NCBI RefSeq assembly: GCF_035046485.1
Contig: NC_085137.1
Location: 1,031,977 to 1,095,976 of the forward strand
Source: Aedes albopictus
Taxonomy: Eukaryota > Arthropoda > Insecta > Diptera > Culicidae
DNA length: 64,000 bases
Direction: 5' to 3'
Below the pieces are notes generated by a model. It was not told where the DNA came from. It made no database searches and saw only the letters and a list, made by a program, of their open reading frames with translations. Below, in pieces: positions 32,294-44,191 of the stretch; position 1 is the stretch's first letter; each line of letters starts with the position of its first letter. A program made the position numbers and the translations under genes.

Positions 32294-34130
32294 GAATCCT
32301 TCCAAAAAGATTTCAAGAATTCCACCTAGGAATCTCCAAAGGTATTTTTGGAGCTCTCTCAGGGATCGCTTAAAAACTTACATGGCATTCCTTAAGAAAT
32401 TCAAAAAATCCCCCAGTATTTGTTGGTTGAATTTCTAGAATTTCTAAGGAATTTTCTAAAAAAATCTCTGTAGGAATCTTTAGATGTATCCCAGAAAAAA
32501 ATTGTAACGGAATCGCATGAGAAATTTCAAAAAATACTTTTGTAGAAATTTCTGCAGGAATCCCTGAAGGAACTTCAGGTCACAGGTTATTCGAGATTCC
32601 AAAACAAATTCCCAAAAAAATGAAAGATTCCCCAGAGATATTGCTGAAAACATCCCTGAAGAAATTCAAGCAGGAATCCATGGAAGAATTACTAAAAAAA
32701 ATCCCCCGAGGATTTTTAAAGGAATCCCAGATAGAATTCCTAAAGAAATTGCTGAATGAATAGTAGCGGAAACTTCTTGAAAACGCTTGGTGAAACTCCA
32801 AGAGATTTTTTTGGGAAACATTAGAAGAGTTACTTAAGAAATCCTTCAATAGAATATCTGAAGGATGTTCTTTTAATAAGAACCCTGAGGGAATCCGACA
32901 AATCTTCTAAAACATGTTCCAATGGAATTGCTGTAGAAAAAACCCTAGAGGTTTCCTTAGAGGAAATCCTGGGAGAATTTCTGATGAATTATACGAAACA
33001 ATACTACTGGATGTCCTACTTGAATCTCTAAAAGAATTGTTGCGGAAATCTCTGGAGGAATTCACTGGAGGAATCACTGAAAGTATTAATGCAGGAATCC
33101 CTGGGATAAATTCTTGCTGGATGTTCTGGATTCATCCCTGAAGTAATTCCTGGAGACATTCCTGCGGATATTTTCCAGCAAACAAAATCTCTAACTGAAA
33201 TGAATTCTGAAACAATCTTTGAAAGTACTTCTGAATGCGGAGGTGAATCAGTCAAAAGCTGACAATTTCAAGAATTTGAAGAATTAGAAAAAAAAAATAA
33301 ACCCTGAAGAAAACTATGAAGGAGTCCCTACAGAAACTTTTGATTCCTTCAGAAGGATTTTCCAAAGGACACCATAGAAGAATTTTTGAAGTCATCCCAG
33401 GAGAACTTTCGGAAGAAATCCATGGAAAAATTTTTAAGCAAGTGCTTGGTCAGATTTCTTAAGCAACTCTTGAGGGCATATCTGATTGAAGCCCTGGAGC
33501 AATTTCTAAAAGATTCCCTGGAAAATTTTTTCTAAAATCCTAGGGAGATTTTATGAAGGGATTCCTTGATTAATTTCTAATAATGTCCATAGTTCAAATT
33601 TGGAAGGAATTCAAAGAAGATTTTCTATTCCCTGGATAAATTTTGAAGGAAACTTTGGTGAATTGTTCATGAATTTGGAAGATTATCTTAAGAAATTCCT
33701 GCAAAAATCTCAAAAACTTAAAAAGATGTTAAAATGAAATCTTGCGCGAAATTTCAAAAGGAGCTTGGAACTTTTGGTTTTCTAAAAGAAATTGCATGAA
33801 GATTTTGAAAGAATCTCGGGAGAGTTTGTGAAAAATCCATGGAACAATTTCTAAGAAATTCATTGAACTCTGGATGAATCTGTAGCAGTGCATGGATGAT
33901 TAAAAAAAAAAACCCTGAAGAAATCAGTGGAGGATTTCTGAAAGAAATCCCTGGAGGATTTTCTAAAGGAATCCATGAAGGATTTTCTAAAAAAAATCCA
34001 TGAAAGGATAGTTTTTGGATGAATCTTTGACAAATTTCATAGGAATTATTGAAAGATTCTATTCATTTTCTAAAGAAATATTTAGAATTATCCTTAAAAG
34101 AATTCTCAGTGAAATCTTAGCATCCCACTC
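32294..34130 (+). repeat. 12-bp-period minisatellite, array 8 (long, partly decayed)
   Basis: Units such as GGAATCCCTGAAGGAACTTC, GAAATTCAAGCAGGAATCCA and GGAATCACTGAAAG run for about 1.8 kb with many indels. Regular near 32.5-33.2 kb, decayed after 33.3 kb. ORFs of 70-90 codons are by-products. Confidence 0.8.
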
Positions 34131-34254
34131 CCGACAATCTCGAAAAATGTGAGTTCTTCTTTCAGAAGGGAAGTAACGAGTGGGTCCCGAGATGAACTAA
34201 CTCCGGATTAAAAATCTCATTTAGAGATAAAAAAAATCTCAGAACATATTCCTG

Positions 34255-34523
34255 GCAGATTCTCTTAAATATCGTGATTCTTTTAGAAATTTTTCCCAGC
34301 ATTCTTTGAGAGGTTCCTTCTGTGATGCCTCTTAGCATTTTTCCCGGAAATTTTCCTAAGCCCGGATTCCTCCTTCAGATTTTCCCAGATAAACATTTCT
34401 TCGTCATTTTTCCTTTAAATTTATTTTAAGGGATTTCTCCCGGATATTTATTTTGGGATTGGTTTCGGGCTAGGATTCCCAAAGAGGATTTTCCAAGATT
34501 CCTTCATGGATTACTCCCAGTAT
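34255..34523 (-). repeat. 12-bp-period minisatellite, array 9 (reverse orientation)
   Basis: The plus strand shows TTCCTTCTGTGATGCCTCTT and GGATTTCTCCCGGATATTT-like units, complement sense. Confidence 0.65.
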
Positions 34524-34629
34524 TTTTGCCTTTCTCGTACACCAAGGTGTACCGAAAGGCTATATGTTCACTCCGAAAATGAAATTTTGATAGAACCCCC
34601 GGAGGGCCAAGTCTTATATACCAATCGAC

Positions 34630-34762
34630 TCAGCTCGACCAGTTGAGATGATGTCTGTGTGTATGTAGCTCGACCAGTTGAGATGATGTCTGTGTGTATG
34701 TATGTGTGTGTATGTATGTGTGTATGTATGTGTGTGTGTGTATGTGTGTATGTGTACAAAAA
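34630..34762 (+). repeat. TG/TATG microsatellite with duplicated head
   Basis: AGCTCGACCAGTTGAGATGA plus TGTCTGTGTGTATGTA occurs twice (34636 and 34669), followed by alternating TATGTG/TGTG units to 34757. Confidence 0.9.
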
Positions 34763-34889
34763 TGTCACCTCACTTTTGTATAGTAAATATCATCCGATTT
34801 TAACGTTTTTGGTTTCAATCGACGCGGAATATTGTCCCATTGTTTCCTATTGAAAATGGTTTGAATCGGTCCAGCCGTTCCGGAGTTAT

Positions 34890-36230
34890 GGCCATTTAGG
34901 TGTTCCGGTCCAGTACCCCAGGAAGGGGCCAGATATGAAATTGCAACAAACACATGCATGCGACCCATCAAACCACGGCATTTTCGATGATCTGATGAAC
35001 AGTAAGCAGGAAAATAGTCGCAGACTATATCTGAACCGGTACTGTTCTGGAACTGGTTCTGGGTGTCCCGCCGGAAGTGGCCAAATATAAAAGTGAACCA
35101 AAACCATGCATGCGACACAGCAAATTGCAGCTTTTTGTATAACCTGATGAACGGTAGACAGGAAAAAAGTCTCGGACCATATCTAAACCGGTAGCATACC
35201 GGAACCGGTACCGGGTGTCCCACTGGAAGTGGCCAAATGTAAAAGTGAAACAAACCCATCCACACATCAAATCACCGCTTTTTCTGTAACCTGATGAATG
35301 GTTAACAGGAAAATAGTCTCAGACCATATCTGTTCCGGTAGTATTCCGGAACCGGTACCGGGTATCTCACCGGAAGTGGTCAAATATAAAAATGAAACAA
35401 ACCCATGCATGCCGCTTTTTCTATAACCTGAGGAACGGTAAGCAGGAAAATAGTCTCAGATCATATCTGAACCGGTAGCATCCCGGAACCGGTTTCTGGT
35501 GTCTCGCCGGAAGTGGCCTACATGCGATACATCAAATCGTGGCCTTTTCGATAACTTGTACGATTAGCAAGAAAATAAGCTAAGCCCACATTAGAAACTA
35601 TTGATAGTGTTCCGGAATCGGTTCGAGGTGTTTCGCTGAAAGTGGCCGAATGTAAAAGAGAACCAAAAAAAATATTCGCAACACATCAAATGGGTTTTAA
35701 GGTATCCTGATGAACGGTTACCAAGAAAAAATATCTCAGATCATGCTTGGGAAAACTGGTAGTGTCCCACAATCGGTTCCCGGTGTCCCTCTGGATGTGG
35801 TCAAATGTAGAAGGGAATCGAACTCCACGCATGCACTTCATCAAATCGCGGTTTTTCTGATAAGCTGATGAAAGGTTTTCAAGAAAATCAGCTCAGATTA
35901 CGTTAGAGACCACCGATAGTATTCCACAACCGGTTTCAGGTGTCCCGCCGGAATTGGTCAAATGTAAAAATGGACCATGTAAATTTTCCGGAACCGGTTA
36001 ATCCCACTGGAAGTGGATATACATAAAAGTGAATCAATTTTAGTTCCGGGTAATCTGATTAACAGTTTTCATAAACTCAGATCACATTTAAATATACCGG
36101 TAATGTTCCGGAATCATTTCCGGGGGTCTTGTAAGCAATACAAAGTAGACTCAGACTACATAAAAGGCTACCGGTGCTGTTGCAGAAGCATCTTTGGGTG
36201 CTTTAGCGGAATTACGAAAGTGAACTAAAT
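34890..36230 (+). repeat. Tandem repeat of about 150-bp monomers, about 10 units
   Basis: Each unit carries GGAACCGGTACCGGGTGTCC-like, CCGGAAGTGGCCAAAT, AACCCATGCATGCGAC and CCTGATGAACGGTAAGCAGG blocks. Unit starts near 35060, 35212, 35360 show steps of 147-152 bp; later steps shorten to about 130 by deletion. Divergence increases to the right. Since 150 is divisible by 3, the minus-strand ORFs (up to 166 codons, 34765-35265) come from the period. Confidence 0.88.
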
Positions 36231-36950
36231 AAATGCAAGCGAAGAAATGTGTAAGAGAACCAAAAACCTAAAAAAACTAAAGCGATCTCATCAAATCACA
36301 CCATTTTAGATTCCTGAGACGTAAATTTGCAGTAGGATGGATCAACGTTGCATGGAAAAATTAAAATTTAAGCGCATCAGCCCGGAACATTCTTTTAAAT
36401 CTTTATTTGCGTCTAAAATTACTGCGCAAAATTTTGATGCGACTGGAGGGCGAGCTCTGTAATGTGAGTTTTGAATGTGATATAGCATTGGCAATTCAAA
36501 TTACTACATAACAAATTCTACATGAATTTTGTAACCAACGATAATAAAATATAGCATAAAGTGTGCAGATAAAACTTTGTCGAAGTGATCTGTGAAAAAT
36601 TTTTATTCATGGCTAGTAATTGTCATCTTGGTATGAATCAGCCTCCAATGATGGTGATCAAGCAGTCAACTCAAAGGACTGATACTTTCAGCTCTGCCCA
36701 TACGTTGAACATAACGTCGGAATAAGTGCCCCAATTCGATGATGATCTTGATAAAATTCTTGATTTTCTAAATAAAGTATTCTCATGATTCAGAAATTCT
36801 TAGGTGGTAGGTCCCAGATTGCTGTTATGAGCATTTCCTCCTTCTCGTCCGTTACCAAAGCACAGAGATTTGGGGCTGATCACTGACTCTAAGGCAAGAT
36901 TGATTGCGTCGACGGAAAGATCATGAGTACATATTCGACGAGAAAGGCAC

Positions 36951-37952
36951 TATCCCCACTAGGTGGATAAATCTGGGTTTTTTCATTTATAAATACCTCT
37001 TGCCCAAAAGACGTAAATAAGCAGCCTGTGCGCGCGAGCGGCTGCATTTTCAAACTGTCATATTATTTGATTAAAAATGTGTATCAATACAGATTTTTCT
37101 GTATCGCCGTGTAGGAGGGTATAGCAGATACCGATAGTCCTAGGTTTGTATAGATACTTTTAAAAATTCACTACTTTTTAACTGCTTTTTTTTCTTTTTA
37201 CTGGTATTAATTTTTCTAAAACATATGTGAAAATGAACATTTTTTCATGTATTCTTTAAAGTTTAAGCAGCAATTTATAATGTTTTCATTAAATTTATTG
37301 GAAAGAACTTCAAATGTTATGCTTTCTGAAGAAATCTGTATCATATTTTGAAAATCTGTATTTTTCTGTACTCTGTATCTTGTATAGAAAATCAAAAATC
37401 TGTATGATACAGAAAAATCTGTATATCTGGCATCTCTGGTTGGAATTCGTTTTCATTTTCGCGTGATTTGATGATATTGTTGTTGAATGTACGGGAGACG
37501 CGAATAGAAGTCAACGATTCCGCGTCAAGAGTACTACAGTTCGTATAACTTGGTGAGCTTGTTCCTGTATCTCGTTTTGGTGCCTAGACGTTGATCAAAC
37601 GTATCTTTTAGAATACACTCTTCCACTAACAACACCAAAATTCCCATGACACCTAGGCCTGAGTGGACGTAGAGGTATCTATATATCTTTCCTAGATGTC
37701 CAACTAACCTTTCCCATCAGTCAGCTGCAGCACTTGCAAGGACGTGGCCAGGACAGTTTTCGACCATTAATATAACCTTTTTCACATATGTCGGATCACT
37801 TTGTGTTCTTCGACAAAGTTCTCTGGGATATAGTCACCTACAATAATACCAAAGGGTTTAATTATTGAACGCTTACAGCGCTTACCAGGAGGTAATATTC
37901 ACATTGGGTCATATTGATCCCAACAGCCTACTAGGGTTGAAACAGTATGTTA
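36951..37952. other. Non-coding stretch with an AAATCTGTAT-rich patch
   Basis: 37.08-37.43 kb repeats ATCTGTAT, TTTTTCTGTA and GATACAGAAAAATCTG, partly inverted. At 37029 a 26-bp block (TGCGCGCGAGCGGCTGC...) matches 12423 with one mismatch. No gene seen. Confidence 0.4.
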
Positions 37953-38096
37953 GGGGCTGTCCATTCACCACGTGGTGATGAGAGGGGGGGGGGGGTTCGG
38001 CCAATGACCATTTTGTATGGACTAATGACCATGCGGGGGGGGGGGGGGTGGTTGTGAAGTCCCAAAAAAATTACCACGTGGTTTATGGACAGCCCC
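37953..38096. mobile_element. 144-bp MITE with TTA target duplication and two long G runs
   Basis: Ends: GGGGCTGTCCATTCACCACG and, on the other strand, GGGGCTGTCCATAAACCACG; GTGG follows in both. TTA lies on both sides (37950-37952, 38097-38099). The inside holds runs of 12 and 14 G (37984-37995, 38035-38048). GGGGCTGTCCATAAACCACG is a widespread mosquito MITE end in my memory. Confidence 0.88.
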
Positions 38097-40200
38097 TTAT
38101 GGTATTGCTTGTTTTTGTTTTTTCTAATTCTACACTTCGGTATTGCTTGTATTTTTTAATACGTTGTGATGTGAAACTTGCGCCATGCTATAACAGTGTT
38201 TAGGAAACCAACAGAGATGTTTTTTCCAGTGTAGCATAGAAATTTTCATCAGTCGCCTTGGGGTCCCAATTCCAAAGAAACAGGTGCTTTTGCTACTACG
38301 TACAATCCAACAAGCCAACTGCCGCGCTACTTGAGTTAGTCAGTCACTCACTACCTGGCTTCAACGGTTCAAAACTCGAATCCGTCTGCCATCCAGCCAT
38401 GCTCCACCAGAGTCGCTCCAAGGCATCTCTTGGGTCTCTGCCTTGCATTACGTACCTACGTCGACTGATATTCCACCGAGTTCGAGCGCACGGTAGTGCA
38501 AATAAAGCCTACAATAATACGCCTCATTTCGCGTTAAATGCATTTCTTGAGCTTTTAATAATTTTCCGTTCGTTCGCAGCCCAGCGAGGAGGCAGCCTTC
38601 CCTTGCAGCAGCTCTCCGCTTGATAGTGGTAATTTTTATTAGTGCACACAGCCGTTCGCTGCAAGGAGCAAATACCCCTCGCGTATTAAAATCTGGCTCA
38701 GCCCAAGAGACCCCAAGAGAAGAGATACGATGCGAATTCGAAGCCAGGCAGGGACGAACGATGGATGGCCCAAGTCAGTTGCGTTTGTTGTTCGCATCGG
38801 TTTTAATTTTTGCTTTATTTTATTTGTTGTAGCTTGCAAAATCGCACCACACGCTCGCTGTACATTGCGCATTGCGCAGCATCCAATTCTGGTCAGCCAC
38901 TCAGCTCCTCAGGTATCTACCTCTATAGAAAGGGGGTGGAAAAGTGAGCCACATTACAAGTTGATTTCAAACGCACGCACGGCGGCGCGATTCGACAAGT
39001 TGCTTGCCGTGCCGCGCCGCGTCACCCCGCTGCTGTCACACTCACACAGCACGCTACGATGAGATTGCGATGGGTTAGTTGCAGCAGGCTTCTCCCAGTC
39101 GGGGCCATCGTCATAGCATGCCATGTCTCTTTCTTCGATACGTGGTATTCTTTGGGGTTTTGCATCGCGCGTTTCACTCCTGACAGGGTTTTAAATTTAT
39201 GTAAGAAGAACTTGTTTCTATTCACCTAATTCATTTATCTTGCACCGAGAGAGGCTGAGAAAGGTGGTTTTGTATTATCTCTGTCATGGAATATGTTATT
39301 TGCAATCGTGAAGCTGTTTGAACCTTTCCATACATGAGAACATACAAACCAATAACTGAGGCAACATAACCTCAAAATGCTTGTCTGGTAATTTTCATAG
39401 TAGGCATAGGGGACCAATGCAGCGTCAAAGCTTTGCTCCTGCTAATTTTTATGGGTTCTGCACTAGCCATTAAGGTGAAACATAAATTCACAGTTAGATC
39501 CCTTCATGTATTCATCTGCAAAGCAGGAACTCCAACCAGTCGAACAACGAGGCGAAGGTCCCAAGCTTGAAAATGATTTTTCCATAATTTTTCATATTAT
39601 TATTATTGCACTTGCTCTGACCATTCGCCATCTCCACGGGTCCTCAAAATGATTCGTCGTTATGATGATTGCCGTTGTATTTTGTTGTTGCTATTTTTCC
39701 ATCGTATGGCATAGGAGACTTATCTCAACTTGGCGAAACCACCTCGCGTTCGTCGCTTCGCGTAGTCTTGGAAACCACCGTGAACGACAAGACACAGCGC
39801 TGCGCTGGCTGCTGTTTGTTACAGCATCCACACTACGGCCTACTACGTGCATGGCAATCTACGCATGACAACGGATTCAATCACGGAAAACGGGAGGAAA
39901 AGAGCAGTGGCGGAACGGGACGAAAATATTACAAACGCACATTTTCTTCGCGAACATACCACCGTTCATAACATGTACGTGTATGTTGTATGGCGGGTGG
40001 GAACATAATACAAATCTAGATCTTATCTGTCCGCGCGCTGCTGATGGAAAAATAACGTAGCCACTCACTACCGATGGGCTCTCTGGGTACACGTTACACG
40101 GGACCGTTTGGCGAAAACAAGTGACCCGTCGAGAGTTGCGAGGGAAATCCAGTTGATGAATATTCTGCACATTTTGTTGCAAAACGGCTGATGCCAAAAC
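38097..40200. other. GC-richer islands at 38.25-39.12 and 39.61-40.2 kb
   Basis: No recognised repeat apart from the border. CpG-rich tracts (GGCGGCGCGATTCGAC, GCCGTGCCGCGCCGCG) lie at 38.97-39.03 kb. Overlapping short ORFs on both strands (121, 110, 106 codons) are not supported. Between 39.12 and 39.6 kb nothing is recognised. Confidence 0.35.
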
Positions 40201-40404
40201 CTACAGAAATGGTGTTTTCAACCTCAAATTGATAGAGAGAAATCTATTACAATATAGTCTCTTGAGTTACTTTCATCAAAATATAAGTAGTTTATCTAAG
40301 GTCCCTTTCACATGACAAATATTTGACCAAATAAGCGCAACAGAAGGCCAATCCAATACAAATCATAGTAGCCTGGGTTTGAAGTCGGGCTCAAAGCATT
40401 AGCA

Positions 40405-40530
40405 TTAGCATTAAGCAAGTCACACAAATTTGTAGGTGGTGCAGTTCCAGACCGCTGTTATGAAAATTGCCTGCTTCTCGTTCGTATCCAAAGTACAGAG
40501 ATTTGGGGTTAATCACTTCAACCCTTTGAA
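40405..40530 (+). repeat. Dispersed repeat shared with 36805-36895
   Basis: Both contain TAGGTGGTnnnnTCCAGA, GCTGTTATGA, TTCTCGTnCGT and AAAGnACAGAGATTTGGGG. A GCATTA microsatellite precedes this copy. It borders the 303-bp satellite on the left. Confidence 0.65.
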
Positions 40531-40639
40531 GCCGGAATTTTTCCAAGCGTTCTTCTGGAGGTTTTTCTACTTTTTTCTGTAGTTTTGGTATTCAATAGTA
40601 TAAAAACGGTAGAATATTATGCGGAATATTTTTTCTGGA

Positions 40640-42420
40640 TTTGTAATCTATCATGTCCAGTAAGTCTTCTGAACATTCAGTAGACAGTATCAGATCATTC
40701 GGGATATCCTAGATCATCCAAACTGTTCTTGAGTTTGAATCCTAAAGTTTACGAGTGTAACGGTAGCTTCTGCCATTAAAAGCTATGATTTGTAATCTAT
40801 CATGTCCAACAAGTCTTCTAAAAGCTACAGTGGTTGTTTTTATCAACTAAGCTTCATAACAGTAAGGAGCCCATAACATCCCAAAAATATACATATAACA
40901 ACGCGTATTGTCCCTCTAACTGTTTTCGTAAGTACAGTGGATTGTGTAACACCTTAACGTAGTGGCAAAAGCTATTATCACAAGTGTAGACCTGAAGCTA
41001 TGGTCTCCGGAGTAGTGATGTTGATCTGGAATATCTTAAAACTATCATTACAGATTACAGTCTAAAGATCATTATGAGACTAACTACTGTTACTATCAAG
41101 AGCTAAACTTCAGGATAGTTTGGACGACCCTCAATGTCCCAGAGGTTCATAAAAATATATAGTAGACTTGAAGTTGATCCAGTCACCGCTATTGATTATG
41201 AAACGTTACTCAGTACGTCAGATATAAGTAGCTGATGTTACGAGTGTAGACCTGAAGTTCTGAACTCATAGATAGTTTGGCTGACCTGGAACATTCCCAT
41301 AGTGTCTCTAAATGACATTTGAGATTTCAAGAGCTTCACGGATCACAGCAGATCCTATGCTAATATTTATGGTGAAAACACAAAGTTTTTCTTGTAGATT
41401 TGAAGGACTTCATTATAGAACAGTTTGGACGACCGTGAATGTCTCAAAGGGTTATAATAAAAAAGTAGACTTCAGATTGCTCCAGTAACTACGGTTGATT
41501 ATGCAGTTTTACTCAGTATAACAGATATGGATACTGTTACGAGTGTAGACCTGAGGTCCTGAACTCCAAGGAAGTTTGGCTGACCATGAATATCCCTGTA
41601 ATGTCTCTAAATGTCATTTCAGATTTCAAGAGCTTCGCGAATCCCAGCAGGTTATGCAATACTATTATTTATGACGAAAACACATACAGTTATTCTTGTG
41701 GATTTGCAGGACTTCATTATAGAACAGTTTGGACGAACCTGAATGTCCAGAAGGTTTATAATAAAAAATAGACTTCAGATTGGTCCAGTAACTGCAGATG
41801 ATTATGTAGCGTTTCTCAGTACAACAGATATGGATAATGTTACGAGTGTAGACCTGAAGTCCTGAACTCCAAGGTAGTTTGGCTGGCCTGGAATATCCCT
41901 GTAGTGTCTCTGAATGACATTTGAGATTTCGAGAGCTTCGCGCACCCCAGTAGATTATACAATACTATTATATATGATGAAAACACATAAAATTATTCTT
42001 GTAGATTTGAAGAACTTTATTATAGAACAATTTGGACGACCCTAGATGTCCCAAAGGTTTATAATAAGCTCTTAGACTTCAGATTGCTCCAGTAACTGCG
42101 ATTGGTTATGTAGCGTTTCTCAGTTTAACAGATTTGGAGACTTTTACGAGTGTAGACCTGAAGTCCTGAACTTCAAGGTAGTTTGGCTGACCTGGGATAT
42201 CCCTATAGCGTCTATAAATGACATTGTTAATGTCAAGAGTTTTACGGATCCCAGTATCTTATGCAATGCTATTAGTTGTGGCGGAAATACATAAAGTTAT
42301 TCTTGTAGATTTGAAGGAATTCACTACAGGACAGTTTGGAACACCTAGAACATCCCAGAATATAAAACACTTTTTGATACATATAAACGAAACCCACATC
42401 CAAGTTTAGCTTTTAGAACA
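40640..42420 (+). repeat. Satellite array of about 303-bp monomers, 5-6 units
   Basis: The landmark ACGAGTGTAGACCTGAAG recurs at about 40980, 41248, 41539, 41842 and 42146; the last steps are 303-304 bp. Each unit also carries TAGTTTGGCTGACCTGGAAT, AATACTATTATTTATGA, GGACTTCATTATAGAACAGT and TTTGGACGACCCTGAATGTC. Left units are more diverged. A 33-bp block (GATTTGTAATCTATCATGTC...) is duplicated at 40639 and 40786. No ORF of interest. Confidence 0.9.
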
Positions 42421-42496
42421 ACTGGTATGTCAATTATTTCAAGAGCACCAATCTTAAAAATTCATAAACAAATGCGCTCGATTTGGAAAAGCTGCC

Positions 42497-42936
42497 TCTT
42501 TTTGCGGTTCCCAACCTTTTTGACGTGGCGGCCCCCTTCAAAAATTGTCAAAACATCTGCGGCCCAATGACAGTTTTTAGAAAAGAATATGAATTAAATG
42601 AACGAAACCGAGTTTTTTGGGCACAGTGACCTAGAGTAACTTACTGTGGGAGGGATTTTCGACGATCAATAATACGTTTTTTTATTCGACACTCACATTT
42701 CGTAAGCAATAATGTACATTCAGTTTCAGTCGTAGCTGAAAAAATAGCGACGCAGCCGAAATTTTTTTCTTCTGAAGGCGTTTTATACTGAAAATTTGTT
42801 CCTAAAATTGTGGCTTCTGGGGGTGGCGGTATACAAAATTTATTTGCACAACATAGAAAAAAAAAATAACAATTGTTTTGGTAACATCGCGACCCCCCTG
42901 GACTGGCGGACCACCGGTTGGGAACCCGTGCCTTAA
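42497..42936. mobile_element. Decayed hAT-type MITE, about 440 bp
   Basis: Left end GCGGTTCCCAACCTTTTTGA then GTGGCGGCCCCC; right end on the other strand ACGGGTTCCCAACCGGTGGT then CCGCCAG. GGTTCCCAACC ends with GCGGCCC next to them are typical of hAT-derived elements. TGCCTCTT and TGCCTTAA at the borders may be the eroded 8-bp duplication. No transposase ORF. Confidence 0.68.
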
Positions 42937-43099
42937 GTCAAAATGGTAGCGCTGAGCGGGTTGCTCGAATAATAGCCGCCATTACGGTTGCTCTTAGTTT
43001 ATCTGGGATAACACTTCAAAGCATACAGAATTACTTTAATGACAAAAAATCCCAACGCACTATGAACATTTATGTTTACTTCCGTTTTTTATAAAGAAT

Positions 43100-43480
43100 C
43101 AGTGACAAGCACTGGGTTGCGGTCATCCGAACGCGCTGCGGACTGTTTTTTTTTTGTCGCCAAGAGACAATTACAAGGGTGCGGTCATCCGGATGCGCTG
43201 TGGACTGTTTTTTTTTTTTTTGTTGTTGTCCCCAAGAGACATTTACTAAGGTGCGGTCATCCTGACGCGCTGTGGACTGTTTTTTTTTGTCGCCAAGAGA
43301 CAATTACATGGGTGCGATCATCCGGGCACGCTGTGGACTGTTTTTTTTTTGTCGTTATGAGACAAATACAAGGGTTTTTTTTTGTTAATGTCACCAAGAG
43401 ACATTTACTAAGGTGCGTTCATCCGGACGCGCTGTGGACTGTTTTTTTTTTGTTGTTGCCATGAGACAATTGCAATATTG
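43100..43480 (+). repeat. Poly-T tandem repeat, about 60-75-bp units with alternating types
   Basis: Units read GGTGCGGTCATCCGGACGCG, CTGTGGACTG, a run of 9-12 T, then either GTCGCCAAGAGACAATTACA (type 1) or GTTGTTGTCCCCAAGAGACA then TTTACTAA (type 2). The order is about 1-2-1-1(partial)-2-final, suggesting dimer-like growth. The 130-codon ORF at 43072-43464 is a by-product. Confidence 0.88.
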
Positions 43481-43928
43481 TGGTCATTGGTTGCTATTGG
43501 TATTTAAAGTGTTTCAACGAGATAACATTTCCATCGAACGCATGGAAAGAAAACATTAAAAGCAACAGATAAACGAAACAATGTGTGGAAACCAGTTTCT
43601 CCATTCCTTTTTTGTAAAGCCCAGAGCTTGTAACTTGCTGACATTCCAATGCGATTTTTAAATTTTGAAAAAAATATTGATTTTTTTAACTATACGAAAG
43701 AGCACCTTTTTTTCTGAGCCACTATGATTATTTCCTAATTAATAGATCTTTATTTTGATACTTAAAATCAATTCCAAATTGATTTTTTCGGCTATTTCTT
43801 ACTACAGACTGTAAAGTGAAAATTGAACAATAATGTTGCCAATAACACAAAGTTTTTTAAAGGGCAAATAAAAATACTGTTATGCCCAGATAAAACTTCT
43901 CTACCACCGTATCGCCCATTTAGACATT
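43481..43928. other. AT-rich non-coding stretch
   Basis: Nothing recognised. Confidence 0.35.
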
Positions 43929-43998
43929 AAACATACTGGAAAAACTTGTAATTAGAAGGCACGAAATGTTGCTAATTGGCAAAATGAGAGATGAAATT

Positions 43999-44057
43999 TG
44001 TGAAAAAACCCGCGTTCTGGTGGGATTCGAACCCACGACTCCGTATTCGCTAGACCG
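43999..44057 (-). pseudogene. 3' half of a tRNA-Thr-like sequence, truncated
   Basis: On the minus strand it reads CGGTCTAGCGAATACGGAGT, then CGTGGGTTCGAATCCCACCA and GAACGCG followed by a T run. T arm and acceptor 3' strand are the same as in the right copy, but the 5' half (D arm, A box) is absent. It cannot be a tRNA. Confidence 0.8.
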
Positions 44058-44191
44058 TAGGTAGTGGGCACAAACAGGAGTGTGTTGTGGATTGGCATGT
44101 AAGCCGAAAAGAGAGATGAGTTTGTGAAATAGGAGTGTTCACGGTGCGGCTTCGGAGTCAGTTTGGCTTTCTATTCCGCAGAACCATTACC

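Larger units (their letters stand above)
34527..36950. mobile_element. 2.4-kb satellite-bearing region with matching ends
   Basis: It opens GCCTTTCTCGTACACCAAGG and closes with the inverse, CGACGAGAAAGGCAC. Inside are a TG/TATG microsatellite, about ten 150-bp tandem units and a non-repetitive right part (36.25-36.93 kb). Such GCCTTTCTCGT ends are familiar to me from Aedes repeats, but I cannot prove that the two ends belong to one mobile unit. Confidence 0.55.

Noticed and set aside
34765..35265. 166-codon minus ORF with repeated FTFIFGHFRRDT-like segments
   Set aside because: It comes from the 150-bp satellite, whose unit length is divisible by three.
40640..42420. CRISPR array because of regular spacing
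   Set aside because: Repeats are 300-bp direct monomers without unique spacers, and the DNA is eukaryotic.
43072..43464. 130-codon plus ORF rich in Phe and Val
   Set aside because: It runs through the poly-T tandem repeat; the phenylalanines are the T runs.
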